A stretch of DNA of 64,000 nt from positions 124,001-188,000 of the forward strand of contig NZ_CAKLBU010000002.1 of assembly GCF_920984735.1 (NCBI RefSeq), given 5' to 3'. Of this stretch, positions 52,239-61,340 are shown in pieces. Both the position numbers and the translations under genes were made by a program. The notes beneath the pieces are model-generated. The model saw only the letters and a list, made by a program, of their open reading frames with translations. It was not told where the DNA came from and made no database searches. This stretch comes from Pedobacter sp. Leaf250 (lineage in GTDB: Bacteria; Bacteroidota; Bacteroidia; Sphingobacteriales; Sphingobacteriaceae). Each line of letters starts with the position of its first letter. Position 1 is the stretch's first letter.

Positions 52239-53594
52239 ATGTTTTCTAAAATTTACGCCAAATACAAGCCTTACTACAAAGAAAATCTTCATTTGGCACT
52301 CCCAATTGTGGGTTCGCAAGTTGGCCACACATTGGTACACATGGCCGATAGTGTAATTATTGGGCATTTTACCGATACAACTCAATTAGCGGCAGTTTCT
52401 TTAGTAAATAGCATTTTTATTTTAATCATGGTTATTGGTTTGGGCATATCTTATGGTTTAACGCCATTAATAGCACAAGAAAATGGCAGGCAGAATGATC
52501 AAGAGTGCGGAAAGCTTTTGTCAAGCAGTTTGATCATCAATATTTTGGTGGGCATATTTCTTTATATTTTGGTGCATTTCGGCGTACTGTTGGTAATAGA
52601 TCATTTGAATCAAACACCTGCAGTAGTATTTTATGCAAAACCATACCTTGGCTTATTATCGATATCTATTATTCCCTTATTGGTTTTTCAAACATTCAAA
52701 CAGTTTGCAGAAGGTTTAGGTTTTACCAAACAGGCAATGTACGTTTCCATTTGGGGAAACATTTTAAATATTACCCTAGGTATTATTTTTGTAAAAGGGA
52801 TGTTTGGCATTAAACCCATGGGCGTAAGCGGCGTTGGTTTAAGTACATTAATCGATCGATCATTAATGGCAATTGTGATGGCTATTTACGTTCTACGATC
52901 AAAACATTTCAAAAAATACCTCATTGGTTTTAGGGCTACCTTTATTGATAAACTATACGCCCTGAAAATTATTAAGATTGGTGCGCCGGTTGCCATGCAA
53001 TACTCTTTCGAAATTAGTGCATTTAGTGGTGCAGCAATTCTAATTGGTACAATTGGAGCAACTGAACAAGCTGCACATCAAATCGCCATTAGTTTAGCCG
53101 CAATGACTTATATGATTGCCAGTGGTATCGCATCGGCGGCAACCATTAAAACCGGTAACAATTTTGGCAAGAAAAATTTTGATGATTTGCGTAAATCAGC
53201 AATAGCCAGTTACCATGTAATATTGTTATTTATGAGTTTTACCGCAATTATTTTCATAATTGCTCATCATATTATGCCTTTTATTTATACCGATGATTTA
53301 AAAGTAGTAGGCATTGCTGGTCAGTTATTAATTATTGCAGGATTTTTTCAATTATTTGATGGAACCCAAGTTGTTGGTTTAGGAGTGCTTCGCGGTATTG
53401 GCGATGTAAATATGCCAACATTTATCACATTTTTAGCTTATTGGGTTGTAGGTATTCCTGTTGGTTACCTATTGGGTTTTACCTTCGGCTTAGGTGTAAA
53501 TGGTATTTGGTATGGACTAACTTTCGGCTTGTTAACAGCTTCGATCTTATTGTTTTTACGATTTCAAAATAAAACCAAGAAAATAGCTATTTAA
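52239..53594 (+). CDS. MATE-family efflux transporter (NorM-like)
   Basis: The 451-residue protein has twelve helices in two halves with MATE marks: LALPIVGSQVGHTLVHMADSVIIGH at the start, GLGISYGLTPLIAQENGR, and in the second half KIGAPVAMQYSFEISAF and ATIKTGNNFGKKN. MATE pumps export cationic drugs using Na+ or H+. A GACCTTTG close to the -7 consensus lies 8 bases before the ATG, suggesting a near-leaderless mRNA. The end overlaps the convergent neighbour by 8 bases. Confidence 0.92.
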   Translation: MFSKIYAKYKPYYKENLHLALPIVGSQVGHTLVHMADSVIIGHFTDTTQLAAVSLVNSIFILIMVIGLGISYGLTPLIAQENGRQNDQECGKLLSSSLIINILVGIFLYILVHFGVLLVIDHLNQTPAVVFYAKPYLGLLSISIIPLLVFQTFKQFAEGLGFTKQAMYVSIWGNILNITLGIIFVKGMFGIKPMGVSGVGLSTLIDRSLMAIVMAIYVLRSKHFKKYLIGFRATFIDKLYALKIIKIGAPVAMQYSFEISAFSGAAILIGTIGATEQAAHQIAISLAAMTYMIASGIASAATIKTGNNFGKKNFDDLRKSAIASYHVILLFMSFTAIIFIIAHHIMPFIYTDDLKVVGIAGQLLIIAGFFQLFDGTQVVGLGVLRGIGDVNMPTFITFLAYWVVGIPVGYLLGFTFGLGVNGIWYGLTFGLLTASILLFLRFQNKTKKIAI

Positions 53595-54207
53595 CTTTTG
53601 TGTGTCTCCGATTGTATGCTTTTATCATCGCCCTAATTACATCAAAACTATATTCTTCCTTTGATTTATAGAAATCGAACAATTCTTTATCATCAGAAAT
53701 TAAGTTTTCGAAGCATAGCCTACCTTTGGCATTTGATTTACTTATACCATTCGTCTTAAGAAAAAGAAGGCTATCTGCACCATTGTTTTGTGCATAATAA
53801 GTAATATCTGATGATCTTCCTCCACCAAATGTGCCACTTCCGGCCATGCCGCTAATGTGTACACCAGCTACAGAATTTGACGATGAAGATTCAAATAGAT
53901 TAATTTTTCCACTTTCTAAAATGGTCAGATACACAGGCTTATCTTTCCCTTCAACATATTTTAAAGCTAAAGGAATTTTATTTTTGACAATGAAAAACGC
54001 TTTAATGTTATCGGCTGTAATTTTTTCGAGTGTATCGGTTTGTTTTACTTTAAAGAAAAAATCGTTGGATTTTCGAACAATGTCGGTGAAAATTGTGTCG
54101 CCAGATTTTAATATTACATAATCTGATTTTTTCTGTGCAAAAGAAGGATTAAAGCAAAGAAATAACCAAACAATTATAGAGATTGATAGTGATTTTATAG
54201 AAAGCAT
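53587..54207 (-). CDS. Secreted protein of unknown function
   Basis: The 206-residue protein has a signal peptide (ending PSFAQ), then a region starting YVILKSGDTIFTDIVRKSNDFFFKVKQTDTLEKI that resembles small beta domains found in many Bacteroidota secreted proteins. A Ser/Gly-rich linker (about 105-132) and a helical charged end follow. No enzyme motif is visible. It is downstream of the barrel lipoprotein gene by 49 bases and may be co-expressed with it. Confidence 0.68.
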   Translation of the reverse strand: MLSIKSLSISIIVWLFLCFNPSFAQKKSDYVILKSGDTIFTDIVRKSNDFFFKVKQTDTLEKITADNIKAFFIVKNKIPLALKYVEGKDKPVYLTILESGKINLFESSSSNSVAGVHISGMAGSGTFGGGRSSDITYYAQNNGADSLLFLKTNGISKSNAKGRLCFENLISDDKELFDFYKSKEEYSFDVIRAMIKAYNRRHTKVK

Positions 54208-54256
54208 TTTTTTGAAAATAGAACGCTAAAATATAAAATTAAATGGTGAGATAAAT

Positions 54257-54991
54257 TTATTTTCCGCCAACATTAACCACAACGCCAATAGTGAATATGG
54301 AATTCCCTGCAGACATATAATCTCGATTTTTCAATCCAATATTGCTACTCGTAGTGTATTGAAGCTGAATAGTTTTACTCAAACCCATTCTGGTGAAAAA
54401 TATGGGTTCAAAGAATATATTATCTTCTTTAGGCTGAACAACTCCATTTAAGAAAAAACGATCCATTTTCACATGGCTAATTCTTAGCGCCGTACCATAA
54501 TTCAACGGAAACGCTTTACCAAATAACTTCAAATTGTTTTTCTTTTTTGAACTATAATTAACCTGTAAAAACGATTTTCGATAATCCACTTCCTGAAGTT
54601 CGCTACTTACTAAAACATCGTTTTTGTAATCTCTAAAAGTAATGTCACTCCAACCCTTTCCTACTCCTCCATATATTTCGATAATTCTATTGTTATCAGG
54701 ACCGAATGTGTCGAAGTATCCGCCACCAATTTCAATTAATTTATGTCCAAAATCCTTACTTCTTCTTTCATTACTCATAGAAGAGCCGCTAAATAACACA
54801 CCGATATGGTTAGAAACAGCATAAGCACCATTAATACTGGCGTTTCCTTTAAGTGAGATGTGACCACCACCACTAAATTCGCCTTGTTTACTTAGCATTG
54901 GAGTGTTTGGAACATTGGGCATATAAACTGAAGAACAACTGCTGGCAAAAAGCGCTAATATTGGAAAGGCTAAACGTAAGTATTTATTCAT
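54257..54991 (-). CDS. Outer-membrane beta-barrel-like lipoprotein
   Basis: The 244-residue protein has a lipoprotein signal ending FASSC (Cys19), then SSVYMPNVPNTPMLSKQGEFSGGGHISLKG and repeated strand pairs (INGAYAVSNHIGVLFSGSSM, IIEIYGGVGKG) to a C-terminal IFTIGVVVNVGG. This is a recurring Bacteroidota protein type, probably an outer-membrane barrel with a lipid anchor. The protein encoded at 6970-7773 is of the same general kind. Function unknown. Confidence 0.7.
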   Translation of the reverse strand: MNKYLRLAFPILALFASSCSSVYMPNVPNTPMLSKQGEFSGGGHISLKGNASINGAYAVSNHIGVLFSGSSMSNERRSKDFGHKLIEIGGGYFDTFGPDNNRIIEIYGGVGKGWSDITFRDYKNDVLVSSELQEVDYRKSFLQVNYSSKKKNNLKLFGKAFPLNYGTALRISHVKMDRFFLNGVVQPKEDNIFFEPIFFTRMGLSKTIQLQYTTSSNIGLKNRDYMSAGNSIFTIGVVVNVGGK

Positions 54992-55029
54992 AGATGTTTT
55001 ATAAACAGTTTTTCGCGATAAAAATTGTG

Positions 55030-55713
55030 TTAAAGTTTCATTTTCATAAAATCCATCACTCTTCTAAATTCATCATGCAAATTTGCTTTTAAATGTATTT
55101 GTTCAGATGTTTTGGGATGAGCGAAACTTAATTCCGAAGCATGTAAAAGCATAGTTGTCATGTTCCATTGTTCGAGGAAAAATTTATTTTGCTTGTTGCA
55201 ACCATGTGTCCTATCACCGATTATAGGATGTAGGATATGACTAAAATGCCGTCTTAACTGATGCATACGACCAGTTTTAGGACTTGCTTCCACCAGCGAA
55301 TATCTTGAAGTTTGATGTTTTCCAAATGCCACATCAACTTCTGCTTGTTGTAATGTTTTAAACGAAGTAAAGGCATCTTGCATGGTTCCATTTTCTTTGG
55401 CTAAAGGATAATCAATATCCATTTGCTCTGGTGTAAAGCCTCTTAAAATGGCCAGGTATTTTTTGTTGGTTTCTGCATTCATGAACTGCTGATGCATGGC
55501 AATTTCAGATTCTTTATCAAAAGCAAACAGTAATATGCCACTCGTTTTTCGATCCAATCGGTGGACAGGGCTTACATGTTTCCCTACCTGATCTCGCAAC
55601 ATTTGCAAGGCAAATTCAGTGGCATCTCTTGCAATCGACGATTGATGCACTAAAAGTCCATGCGGTTTGTTAATGGCTATTAAATATTCATCCTGATAAA
55701 TGATCTCCAACAT
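55030..55713 (-). CDS. truC: RluA-family pseudouridine synthase, TruC-like
   Basis: The 227-residue protein has the RluA-type catalytic motif HRLDRKTSG with Asp54, an opening LEIIYQDEYLIAINKPHGLLVH, and the later MHQLRRHFSHILHPIIGD. Size and lack of an S4 domain match TruC, which makes pseudouridine 65 in tRNAs. It is the last gene of the kynU-bestrophin-HDAC-truC run, 23 bases after the HDAC gene; the link is probably only operon hitch-hiking. Confidence 0.9.
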   Translation of the reverse strand: MLEIIYQDEYLIAINKPHGLLVHQSSIARDATEFALQMLRDQVGKHVSPVHRLDRKTSGILLFAFDKESEIAMHQQFMNAETNKKYLAILRGFTPEQMDIDYPLAKENGTMQDAFTSFKTLQQAEVDVAFGKHQTSRYSLVEASPKTGRMHQLRRHFSHILHPIIGDRTHGCNKQNKFFLEQWNMTTMLLHASELSFAHPKTSEQIHLKANLHDEFRRVMDFMKMKL

Positions 55714-55736
55714 GCGGCGAAGATAAGGATATTGAA

Positions 55737-56639
55737 TTAACTATACAGATCAAAAGCTAAACGATAAGTATTACAATGCGCATCTACAATATCTTTAATA
55801 TCGGTAGAATAGCCACCACCCATACTCACCTGTAACGGACGGCCTTTATTTTTACAGGTTTCTAGCACCATCCTATCTCGTTCTTTGCAAGCAGACTTGC
55901 TCAATGATAGCTTTCCCAGCTTATCAGTTGAGAGTACATCAACCCCAGATAAATAGAATACAAATTCTGGATCAGATTTTTCAAAAGCAATCTTCAAATT
56001 CGTTTCAAGTAGAGATAGGTAAGCATCATCTTCCAGATTATCATCTAATGGCACATCTAAATTTGAAACTTCTTTTCTAAAAGGAAAATTCTTATCGCCA
56101 TGCATTGAAAATGTAAATACTCGCGACTCATTTTGGAATATTTCGGCAGTACCATTTCCCTGGTGAACATCTAAATCTATAATTAATATCCGATTGGCTA
56201 TCTTTTTATTTAGTAAATAGTTAGCTGCGATTGCCTGATCATTTAATAAGCAAAATCCTTCGCCCCAATTACTACCTGCATGGTGCGTGCCTCCCGCCAC
56301 ATTAAAAGCAATTCCGCTTTCAATCGCAAATCCAGTTCCATCAATCGTGCCTTGGGTTATGCGCAACTCCCGTTCCAACAGTTGGGCATTTAAGGGAAAG
56401 CCTATTCTCCTTTGCTCTTTAGCCGGCAATGTTAAATCGCGGAGTTGCTCCCAATATTTATTTTGATGAGTTAAGAGAATAATCTCCTCATCAACTAATT
56501 CCGGAGTGAATAAATTACCCTGATCTATTGTCCCCTCGTAAAGTAATTGTTCTGGAATCAATTCATATTTTAACATCGGAAAACGATGCCCTTCGGGTAG
56601 AGGGTGTGCATATAAAGGATGCCAGGCAATTTTGATCAT
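55737..56639 (-). CDS. Histone deacetylase-superfamily zinc amidohydrolase
   Basis: The 300-residue protein has the class I/II HDAC active site: GGTHHAG with His119 and His120, the zinc ligands Asp157 and His159 in IDLDVHQGNGT, Asp234 in SGVDVL, and Tyr277 in MGGGYS. In bacteria such enzymes remove acetyl groups from small molecules, polyamines or proteins. Its ATG overlaps the stop of the bestrophin gene as TAATG, and kynureninase is the gene before that, so it may act on a kynurenine-pathway amide; this is only an idea. Confidence 0.9.
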   Translation of the reverse strand: MIKIAWHPLYAHPLPEGHRFPMLKYELIPEQLLYEGTIDQGNLFTPELVDEEIILLTHQNKYWEQLRDLTLPAKEQRRIGFPLNAQLLERELRITQGTIDGTGFAIESGIAFNVAGGTHHAGSNWGEGFCLLNDQAIAANYLLNKKIANRILIIDLDVHQGNGTAEIFQNESRVFTFSMHGDKNFPFRKEVSNLDVPLDDNLEDDAYLSLLETNLKIAFEKSDPEFVFYLSGVDVLSTDKLGKLSLSKSACKERDRMVLETCKNKGRPLQVSMGGGYSTDIKDIVDAHCNTYRLAFDLYS

Positions 56640-57499
56640 TACCCTAAAATTTCCTCAATGTGTTTCTCAATGTTATTCGAAATTTGATCAACTGGTAAGT
56701 CGTTGGGATCATATCCAAATGGATCTTCTATTTCTTCAGCTATCAGCTCCAAACTCGCTAATACATAGAGGATAAAAGGAACAATAAGTACCAAATAGTA
56801 GCCTAAGCTAAACACCCAACCAATTGGGATGGTTAGAACATAAATGAAGATAAATTTCTTGATAAACACACTATATGAAAATGGGATAGGCGTATTTTTA
56901 ATACGCTCACAACCGCCGCAAATATCAGTAAATTGATTGACGTCGTTTGTTAATACAATCAGCTGCTCTTGAGAAACCAAACCTAGTCTGGTTAAGTCAT
57001 ACAAACGGGAAATCATGCTGCTGGCGATTTGATTTGGTATGTGTTTGCTTTCTTGTACTTCAATTAAAAAACTGTTTTTGCCAAAATATTTCTTCTCACG
57101 AAGATGTTCTTTTAAAGCAAAAGCATATTTAGGAATGCCATATTCAAAAAATCTTATTTCTTCATATGGTAAATTTAAAGCCTTTATTTTCATTGCAAAG
57201 TTGCGGCTTACGTTGGTTAATTGACCAAGTAGTCTTCTGCCTTCCCACCATCTATCATAAGAGGTGTTGGTTCGAAATACCAAGAGCATCGAAATCACAA
57301 ATCCTAAAAGGCTATGCATCATTCCAATATTGCTTACATAATCGCTTTTAGAAAGTTTAAATACATTGAGTTCGAGAAAAGCAACAAAAGCCGAAAAAAT
57401 CGACATGCTGATCATTAATGGCCATAGTTTACGGAAAGTATCGCCTTTATGGAAATGAAAAATAAACGTAAACCAATCTTTAGGGTTATAATTAATCAT
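56639..57499 (-). CDS. Bestrophin-like (UPF0187) channel protein
   Basis: The 286-residue protein has the bestrophin layout: a first helix pair (about 25-45 and 58-75), FRTNTSYDRWWEGRRLLGQL, then after a cytoplasmic stretch CGGCERIKNTPIPFSYSVFIKKFIFIYVLTIPIGW and a late ELIAEEIEDPFGYDPNDLPVD. Bacterial bestrophins form pentameric cation channels. It starts 3 bases after kynU and overlaps the HDAC gene start, so the three are one operon. Confidence 0.92.
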   Translation of the reverse strand: MINYNPKDWFTFIFHFHKGDTFRKLWPLMISMSIFSAFVAFLELNVFKLSKSDYVSNIGMMHSLLGFVISMLLVFRTNTSYDRWWEGRRLLGQLTNVSRNFAMKIKALNLPYEEIRFFEYGIPKYAFALKEHLREKKYFGKNSFLIEVQESKHIPNQIASSMISRLYDLTRLGLVSQEQLIVLTNDVNQFTDICGGCERIKNTPIPFSYSVFIKKFIFIYVLTIPIGWVFSLGYYLVLIVPFILYVLASLELIAEEIEDPFGYDPNDLPVDQISNNIEKHIEEILG

Positions 57500-57502
57500 G
57501 GG

Positions 57503-58798
57503 TTAATTTGATTTTAAGAGCTTTTTAGATACTTCAATAAGTGCCTGGCCAGTTAGATAGATATCTTCAAATGAATTATATAATGGAATAGGACTTAATC
57601 GTATTACGTTTGGTTCACGCCAGTCGCCCAGAATTCCGTAATCTACCAATCCATCAAAAATTTCTTTGCCTTTTTGAGCGGCAATGATGGATAGTTGAGC
57701 ACCTCTATCCTTTGGATCTTTTGGTGTAATGATTTTGTATTGCAATAAACCAATTTCTTTATTCACCTCATTTATAATAAATTCTAGATAGTTAGTTAAA
57801 TCTATACTTTTCTTCCGCAAAGTGTTTAGATAACCTGCCATTTCAAAAATTTGAAGTGAGGCGTGATATAAAGCCATTGGCATTACCTGGGTACAACTCA
57901 CCTGCCAACCATCGGCCCCGGCTTCGGGAATAAATCCTTTTTCCATCTTGAAGCGCTTATTTTCCTGATAACCCCACCACCCGGCAAAGCGGTTTAAATC
58001 TGTATTGCCGAAATGTTTTTGATGAACAAATATTCCACTAATTCCACCTGGCCCAGAATTTTGGTATTTGTATGAGCACCAACAGGCAAAATCAATGTCC
58101 CAATCATGAAGTTTAACAGGTACATTTCCAGCTGCGTGTGCTAAATCCCATCCAACGATTGCACCAATCTTATGGCCAGCTTTTGTAATGGTTTCCATGT
58201 CGTACCACTGACCAGTATAGTAATTGATTCCGCCAAAAAGAACCAATGCAATTTCATTACCGTTCTCTTCAATTTTAGCAATGATATCTTCGGTTCGAAG
58301 TATCTCTTCACCTTCGCGTGGGAACACCTCGATAATTGCTTCATTGGGATCAAATCCATGAAACCGAACCTGGCTTTCAATAGCATATTGATCAGACGGA
58401 AATGCACCACCTTCCATAATTATTTTGAATCTTTTACCTTTCGGTTGGTAAAAACTCACCATTAGCAAATGTAAATTTACTGTGAGCGTATTCATTGGAC
58501 AAACTTCACTCGGCAAAGCACCTACTATTGGAGCCATTAATTTCTTAAGCTCTTTATGATAAAACATCCAAGGTTCTTCTCCATCAAACCAACCCTCCAC
58601 TGCAAGATTTGCCCAATTATCTAGTTGCCTATTTAAAACATCCTTTGCAACTTTAGGTTGAAGCCCTAACGAATTACCACACAGATATATAAATGATTTA
58701 TTTTTGTGTTTAGGAAAAAGAAATTGTGACCTAAAATCTTTAAGTTCATCTCTTTCATCAAGCTCATTGGCAAAGGCTAAGGTATTTTCTGGTTTCAT
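57503..58798 (-). CDS. kynU: Kynureninase
   Basis: KynU cleaves kynurenine to anthranilate and alanine (or 3-hydroxykynurenine to 3-hydroxyanthranilate). The start at 58798 (431 residues) is preferred to an ATG 54 bases upstream that lies in the terminator region. Family marks are FIYLCGNSLGLQPK (36-49), NTLTVNLHLLM, WDLAHAAGN (217-225), the PLP Lys244 in CSYKYQNSGPGG, and the C-terminal WREPNVIRLSPIPLYNSFED. It leads an operon with bestrophin, HDAC-like and truC genes. Confidence 0.95.
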   Translation of the reverse strand: MKPENTLAFANELDERDELKDFRSQFLFPKHKNKSFIYLCGNSLGLQPKVAKDVLNRQLDNWANLAVEGWFDGEEPWMFYHKELKKLMAPIVGALPSEVCPMNTLTVNLHLLMVSFYQPKGKRFKIIMEGGAFPSDQYAIESQVRFHGFDPNEAIIEVFPREGEEILRTEDIIAKIEENGNEIALVLFGGINYYTGQWYDMETITKAGHKIGAIVGWDLAHAAGNVPVKLHDWDIDFACWCSYKYQNSGPGGISGIFVHQKHFGNTDLNRFAGWWGYQENKRFKMEKGFIPEAGADGWQVSCTQVMPMALYHASLQIFEMAGYLNTLRKKSIDLTNYLEFIINEVNKEIGLLQYKIITPKDPKDRGAQLSIIAAQKGKEIFDGLVDYGILGDWREPNVIRLSPIPLYNSFEDIYLTGQALIEVSKKLLKSN

Positions 58799-58812
58799 CG
58801 CCTCAATAATAC

Positions 58813-58842
58813 AAAAAAAGCAGGCATTGTTTCCAATCCTGC
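58813..58842 (-). terminator. Intrinsic terminator of the PNPOx-like gene
   Basis: GCAGG (58820-58824) and CCTGC (58838-58842), extended by ATTG/CAAT with a one-base bulge, form a stem followed on the minus strand by seven T. It separates the PNPOx-like gene from kynU. Confidence 0.8.
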
Positions 58843-58866
58843 CTTTTTTCAAGTGTAATTAAATCA

Positions 58867-59355
58867 CTAAAATTTTATAGTATCATGTTTTCCTAAATCG
58901 GGCGTATCTCCAGTTACAACAGCTTTCAGCATACTAAAAAGCACCACAATTTTTGATGATGATGCATCCCAATATTCGGCTTCTTCGGGCGTAACTTTAA
59001 TTAAAATCAGCCTCGGGTCTTCCACTCCATCAGGGAACCAGGCTTTAACAAAAGGCGAAAAATAAGATTCCTTTCTAACCTGATCATCCACCAATTCAGC
59101 TTTACCTTTAACCGTTAAATAAGTATTTTTAGAGGGATCGCTGTAGGCCAGCAATACATTATTTTCTTTAGAAATTTCTTTTGATTTTAAAGAGTATTCA
59201 TTTGTGAAGAACCAAATGCTTCCATCATCTTCAATTTTAGCGGTGCCCATTGGTCTGCTACCAAATTCATCACTTGCCGAAAAAGTGGTAAACATACAGG
59301 TGCGAACACTTTCGGCCATTTCTTTTAATATTGCTATATTTTTTTCGTTTTTCAT
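58867..59355 (-). CDS. General stress protein 26-like PNPOx-family protein
   Basis: The start at 59355 gives 162 residues (an ATG two codons earlier is also possible). The split-barrel fold is seen in SVRTCMFTTFSASDEFGSRPMG, SIWFFTNEYSLKSKEI, NVLLAYSDPSKNTYLTVKGKAEL and VKAWFPDGVEDPRLILIKVTPEEAEYWD, the signature of Pyrid_ox_like general stress proteins, which bind flavin. The substrate is unknown. It is downstream of the DNA-repair gene mpg and separated from kynU by a terminator. Confidence 0.85.
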   Translation of the reverse strand: MKNEKNIAILKEMAESVRTCMFTTFSASDEFGSRPMGTAKIEDDGSIWFFTNEYSLKSKEISKENNVLLAYSDPSKNTYLTVKGKAELVDDQVRKESYFSPFVKAWFPDGVEDPRLILIKVTPEEAEYWDASSSKIVVLFSMLKAVVTGDTPDLGKHDTIKF

Positions 59356-59409
59356 GATCATAGATATTTGAATGAAAAACAGCAGGAAGATTGAAATGTT
59401 TGATTAAAA

Positions 59410-60015
59410 CTAAACCTTATTGGGTTTGCTTACATATTTGTTGCCTTTAACAAAGAAACGCCAAGGAAGTAATGCATGTTCTTGTGCGTAGGCAATTCCA
59501 ACACGCGGGAGCGCTGCAATTTCATTATCATCGTAATTAATTTTGTGGTCTTCAATCCAAATTTCATTGCCAGTTAAATCCTTTGCATTAAATGTACGAT
59601 CTATACCTAGAGCTTTAGCAGCAGAACCAGGTCCAGAAGAAATAGCAGACTTAGTAGATGGCATATTCCTTCGCTCCTCCATAAATTCCTTACCTAGCAA
59701 AGGCTCAATTGCTCTAATCAAAACCGCATGAGGATCATTGATAGCTGAGGTTACCACATTAAAAAGGTTATGCATTCCGTAACAGAGGTAAACATAGGCT
59801 ACACCACCTTCGGCGTACATGGTTTCCGTTCTATTGGTTCTTCTTCCACCATAAGCATGAGAAGCTTTATCATTAATCCCAAAGTAGGCTTCAGTTTCCA
59901 CAATAATACCTGCAGAAATTTGTCCATCGATATTGGTATATAACACTTTGCCCAACAAATCCTTTGCTAGATTTACAACATCTTCATTCAAATAATAATG
60001 GGGAGAGAGTTTCAA
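59410..60015 (-). CDS. mpg: 3-methyladenine (alkyladenine) DNA glycosylase
   Basis: The 201-residue AAG-type enzyme removes alkylated purines. Marks are VETEAYFG with the catalytic Glu in residues 40-44, DKASHAYGGRRTNR, YVYLCYGMHNLFNVVT and SGPGSAAKALGI. The only sensible start is a TTG at 60015; the next in-frame ATG lies well inside the active-site region. The gene begins one base after the stop of the free Met-R-sulfoxide reductase gene, so TTG translation may depend on coupling. Confidence 0.93.
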   Translation of the reverse strand: MKLSPHYYLNEDVVNLAKDLLGKVLYTNIDGQISAGIIVETEAYFGINDKASHAYGGRRTNRTETMYAEGGVAYVYLCYGMHNLFNVVTSAINDPHAVLIRAIEPLLGKEFMEERRNMPSTKSAISSGPGSAAKALGIDRTFNAKDLTGNEIWIEDHKINYDDNEIAALPRVGIAYAQEHALLPWRFFVKGNKYVSKPNKV

Positions 60016-60016
60016 T

Positions 60017-60505
60017 TTATTTAAATGAATGATTTAATAAAATTAATATAACCTGCTCTAAATAAACCTGATCAGTTTCATCAAAATGGTTTAAAAATTC
60101 ACTGTCTACATCTAATACACCAATTACTACCCCTTCACTTATTAGTGGCAGTACAATTTCCGATTTGGATGCTGAGGCACAAGCGATATGCCCTGGAAAT
60201 TCTTCCACATCGGGCACAATTAAAGTTTTATTTTGTTCCCAAGACGCTCCACATACCCCTTTTCCTTTTTTTATTCTTGTACATGCAACTGGTCCTTGAA
60301 ATGGCCCGAGTACCAATTCGTTATTTTTTACAAGGTAAAAACCAACCCAAAACCAATTGAATTGCTCCTTTAAAGCGGCGGCAACATTCGCCATATTTGC
60401 CACGAAGTCTGTTTCTCCAGTAATCAAAGCCTTAATCTGCGGAATTATAGATTGATATTGTTCAGTTTTTGTTGCGGTTCTGTTAATTGCTAAATCTTCT
60501 GCCAT
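60017..60505 (-). CDS. msrC: Free methionine-(R)-sulfoxide reductase (GAF domain)
   Basis: The 162-residue protein is a single GAF domain with the three catalytic cysteines Cys75, Cys85 and Cys109 of fRMsr in GPVACTRIKKGKGVCGASWE and FPGHIACASASKSEIVLPL. It reduces free Met-R-sulfoxide. The ends FLNHFDETDQVYLEQ also match the family. It heads a short minus-strand operon with mpg and the PNPOx-like gene, a small oxidative/alkylation damage set. Confidence 0.93.
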   Translation of the reverse strand: MAEDLAINRTATKTEQYQSIIPQIKALITGETDFVANMANVAAALKEQFNWFWVGFYLVKNNELVLGPFQGPVACTRIKKGKGVCGASWEQNKTLIVPDVEEFPGHIACASASKSEIVLPLISEGVVIGVLDVDSEFLNHFDETDQVYLEQVILILLNHSFK

Positions 60506-60620
60506 TATCCAAAGTTAAATAGGATTTTCCTGAATTTTGAGCTATTGATTGATAATGACAAAAAATTGAATGATACGCCATATTAATTTCATTAGTTTTG
60601 AAACAATTTAATCCTTAAAA

Positions 60621-61313
60621 ATGATTGTTGCCTTAACCATTACCAAATTCAATCGAGTTGCTATCCCATTTGCTTTTTTAGGAATGGCCATTTTGCGGGT
60701 TCCGTTATGGTTAAATAGAAATTGTAATTTTTGGAAGTTAATGGGTAGCGGTAGAGATGCACAAGTAGATCTTCCTCCAGATTTTAAGCACTGGGCAATT
60801 TTAACAACATGGAATAATCAATTAGATTGTGATCAGTTTTATAGAAAATCTTTTCCGATAAAGTGGTTTAGATTATTTGGTAACGAGGAATTCACAATAT
60901 TATTAAATCCTTTATCTTCTCATGGATTATGGTCTGGAAAACAACCATTTATATATGATAAAAATTACACACCTTCCTGTGGTAATATAGCAGTAATTAC
61001 CAGAGCTGCTATCAGATTTAGAAAGGTAAAAGAATTCAGAACCAATATTAAAAGGGCTGCGACTGAAATGCGAAATGCAGAAGGATACATCCTATCTGCC
61101 GGCGTTGGAGAAAATCCGCTTTTAGATCAGGCTACATTTTCAATATGGGAAAATGCGCAAAGCATGAAAAATTACGCCTACAAATCACATAATCATGCTG
61201 ACGTAATCAAACTAACAAGAGAACGCAAATGGTATTCTGAAGAACTTTTTGCCCGTTTTGAAATTATTAAAAGCTGGGGCACACTTAACGGAAAATCTTT
61301 TTCAATCAAATAA
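60621..61313 (+). CDS. CrtA (spheroidene monooxygenase)-like protein
   Basis: The 230-residue protein matches the CrtA-like pattern by eye: LMGSGRDAQVDLPPDFKHWAIL, LSSHGLWSGKQPF, AVITRAAIRFRKVKEFR, EGYILSAGVGENPLLDQATFSIWE, and KLTRERKWYSEELFARFEI before a GT loop. CrtA adds a keto group to acyclic carotenoids in photosynthetic proteobacteria using haem; homologues in non-photosynthetic Bacteroidota have no tested function. No carotenoid gene is nearby. A small 83-residue gene follows after 27 bases. Confidence 0.82.
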   Translation: MIVALTITKFNRVAIPFAFLGMAILRVPLWLNRNCNFWKLMGSGRDAQVDLPPDFKHWAILTTWNNQLDCDQFYRKSFPIKWFRLFGNEEFTILLNPLSSHGLWSGKQPFIYDKNYTPSCGNIAVITRAAIRFRKVKEFRTNIKRAATEMRNAEGYILSAGVGENPLLDQATFSIWENAQSMKNYAYKSHNHADVIKLTRERKWYSEELFARFEIIKSWGTLNGKSFSIK

Positions 61314-61340
61314 ATACACATCAGTAAAGAACAAAAGTAA

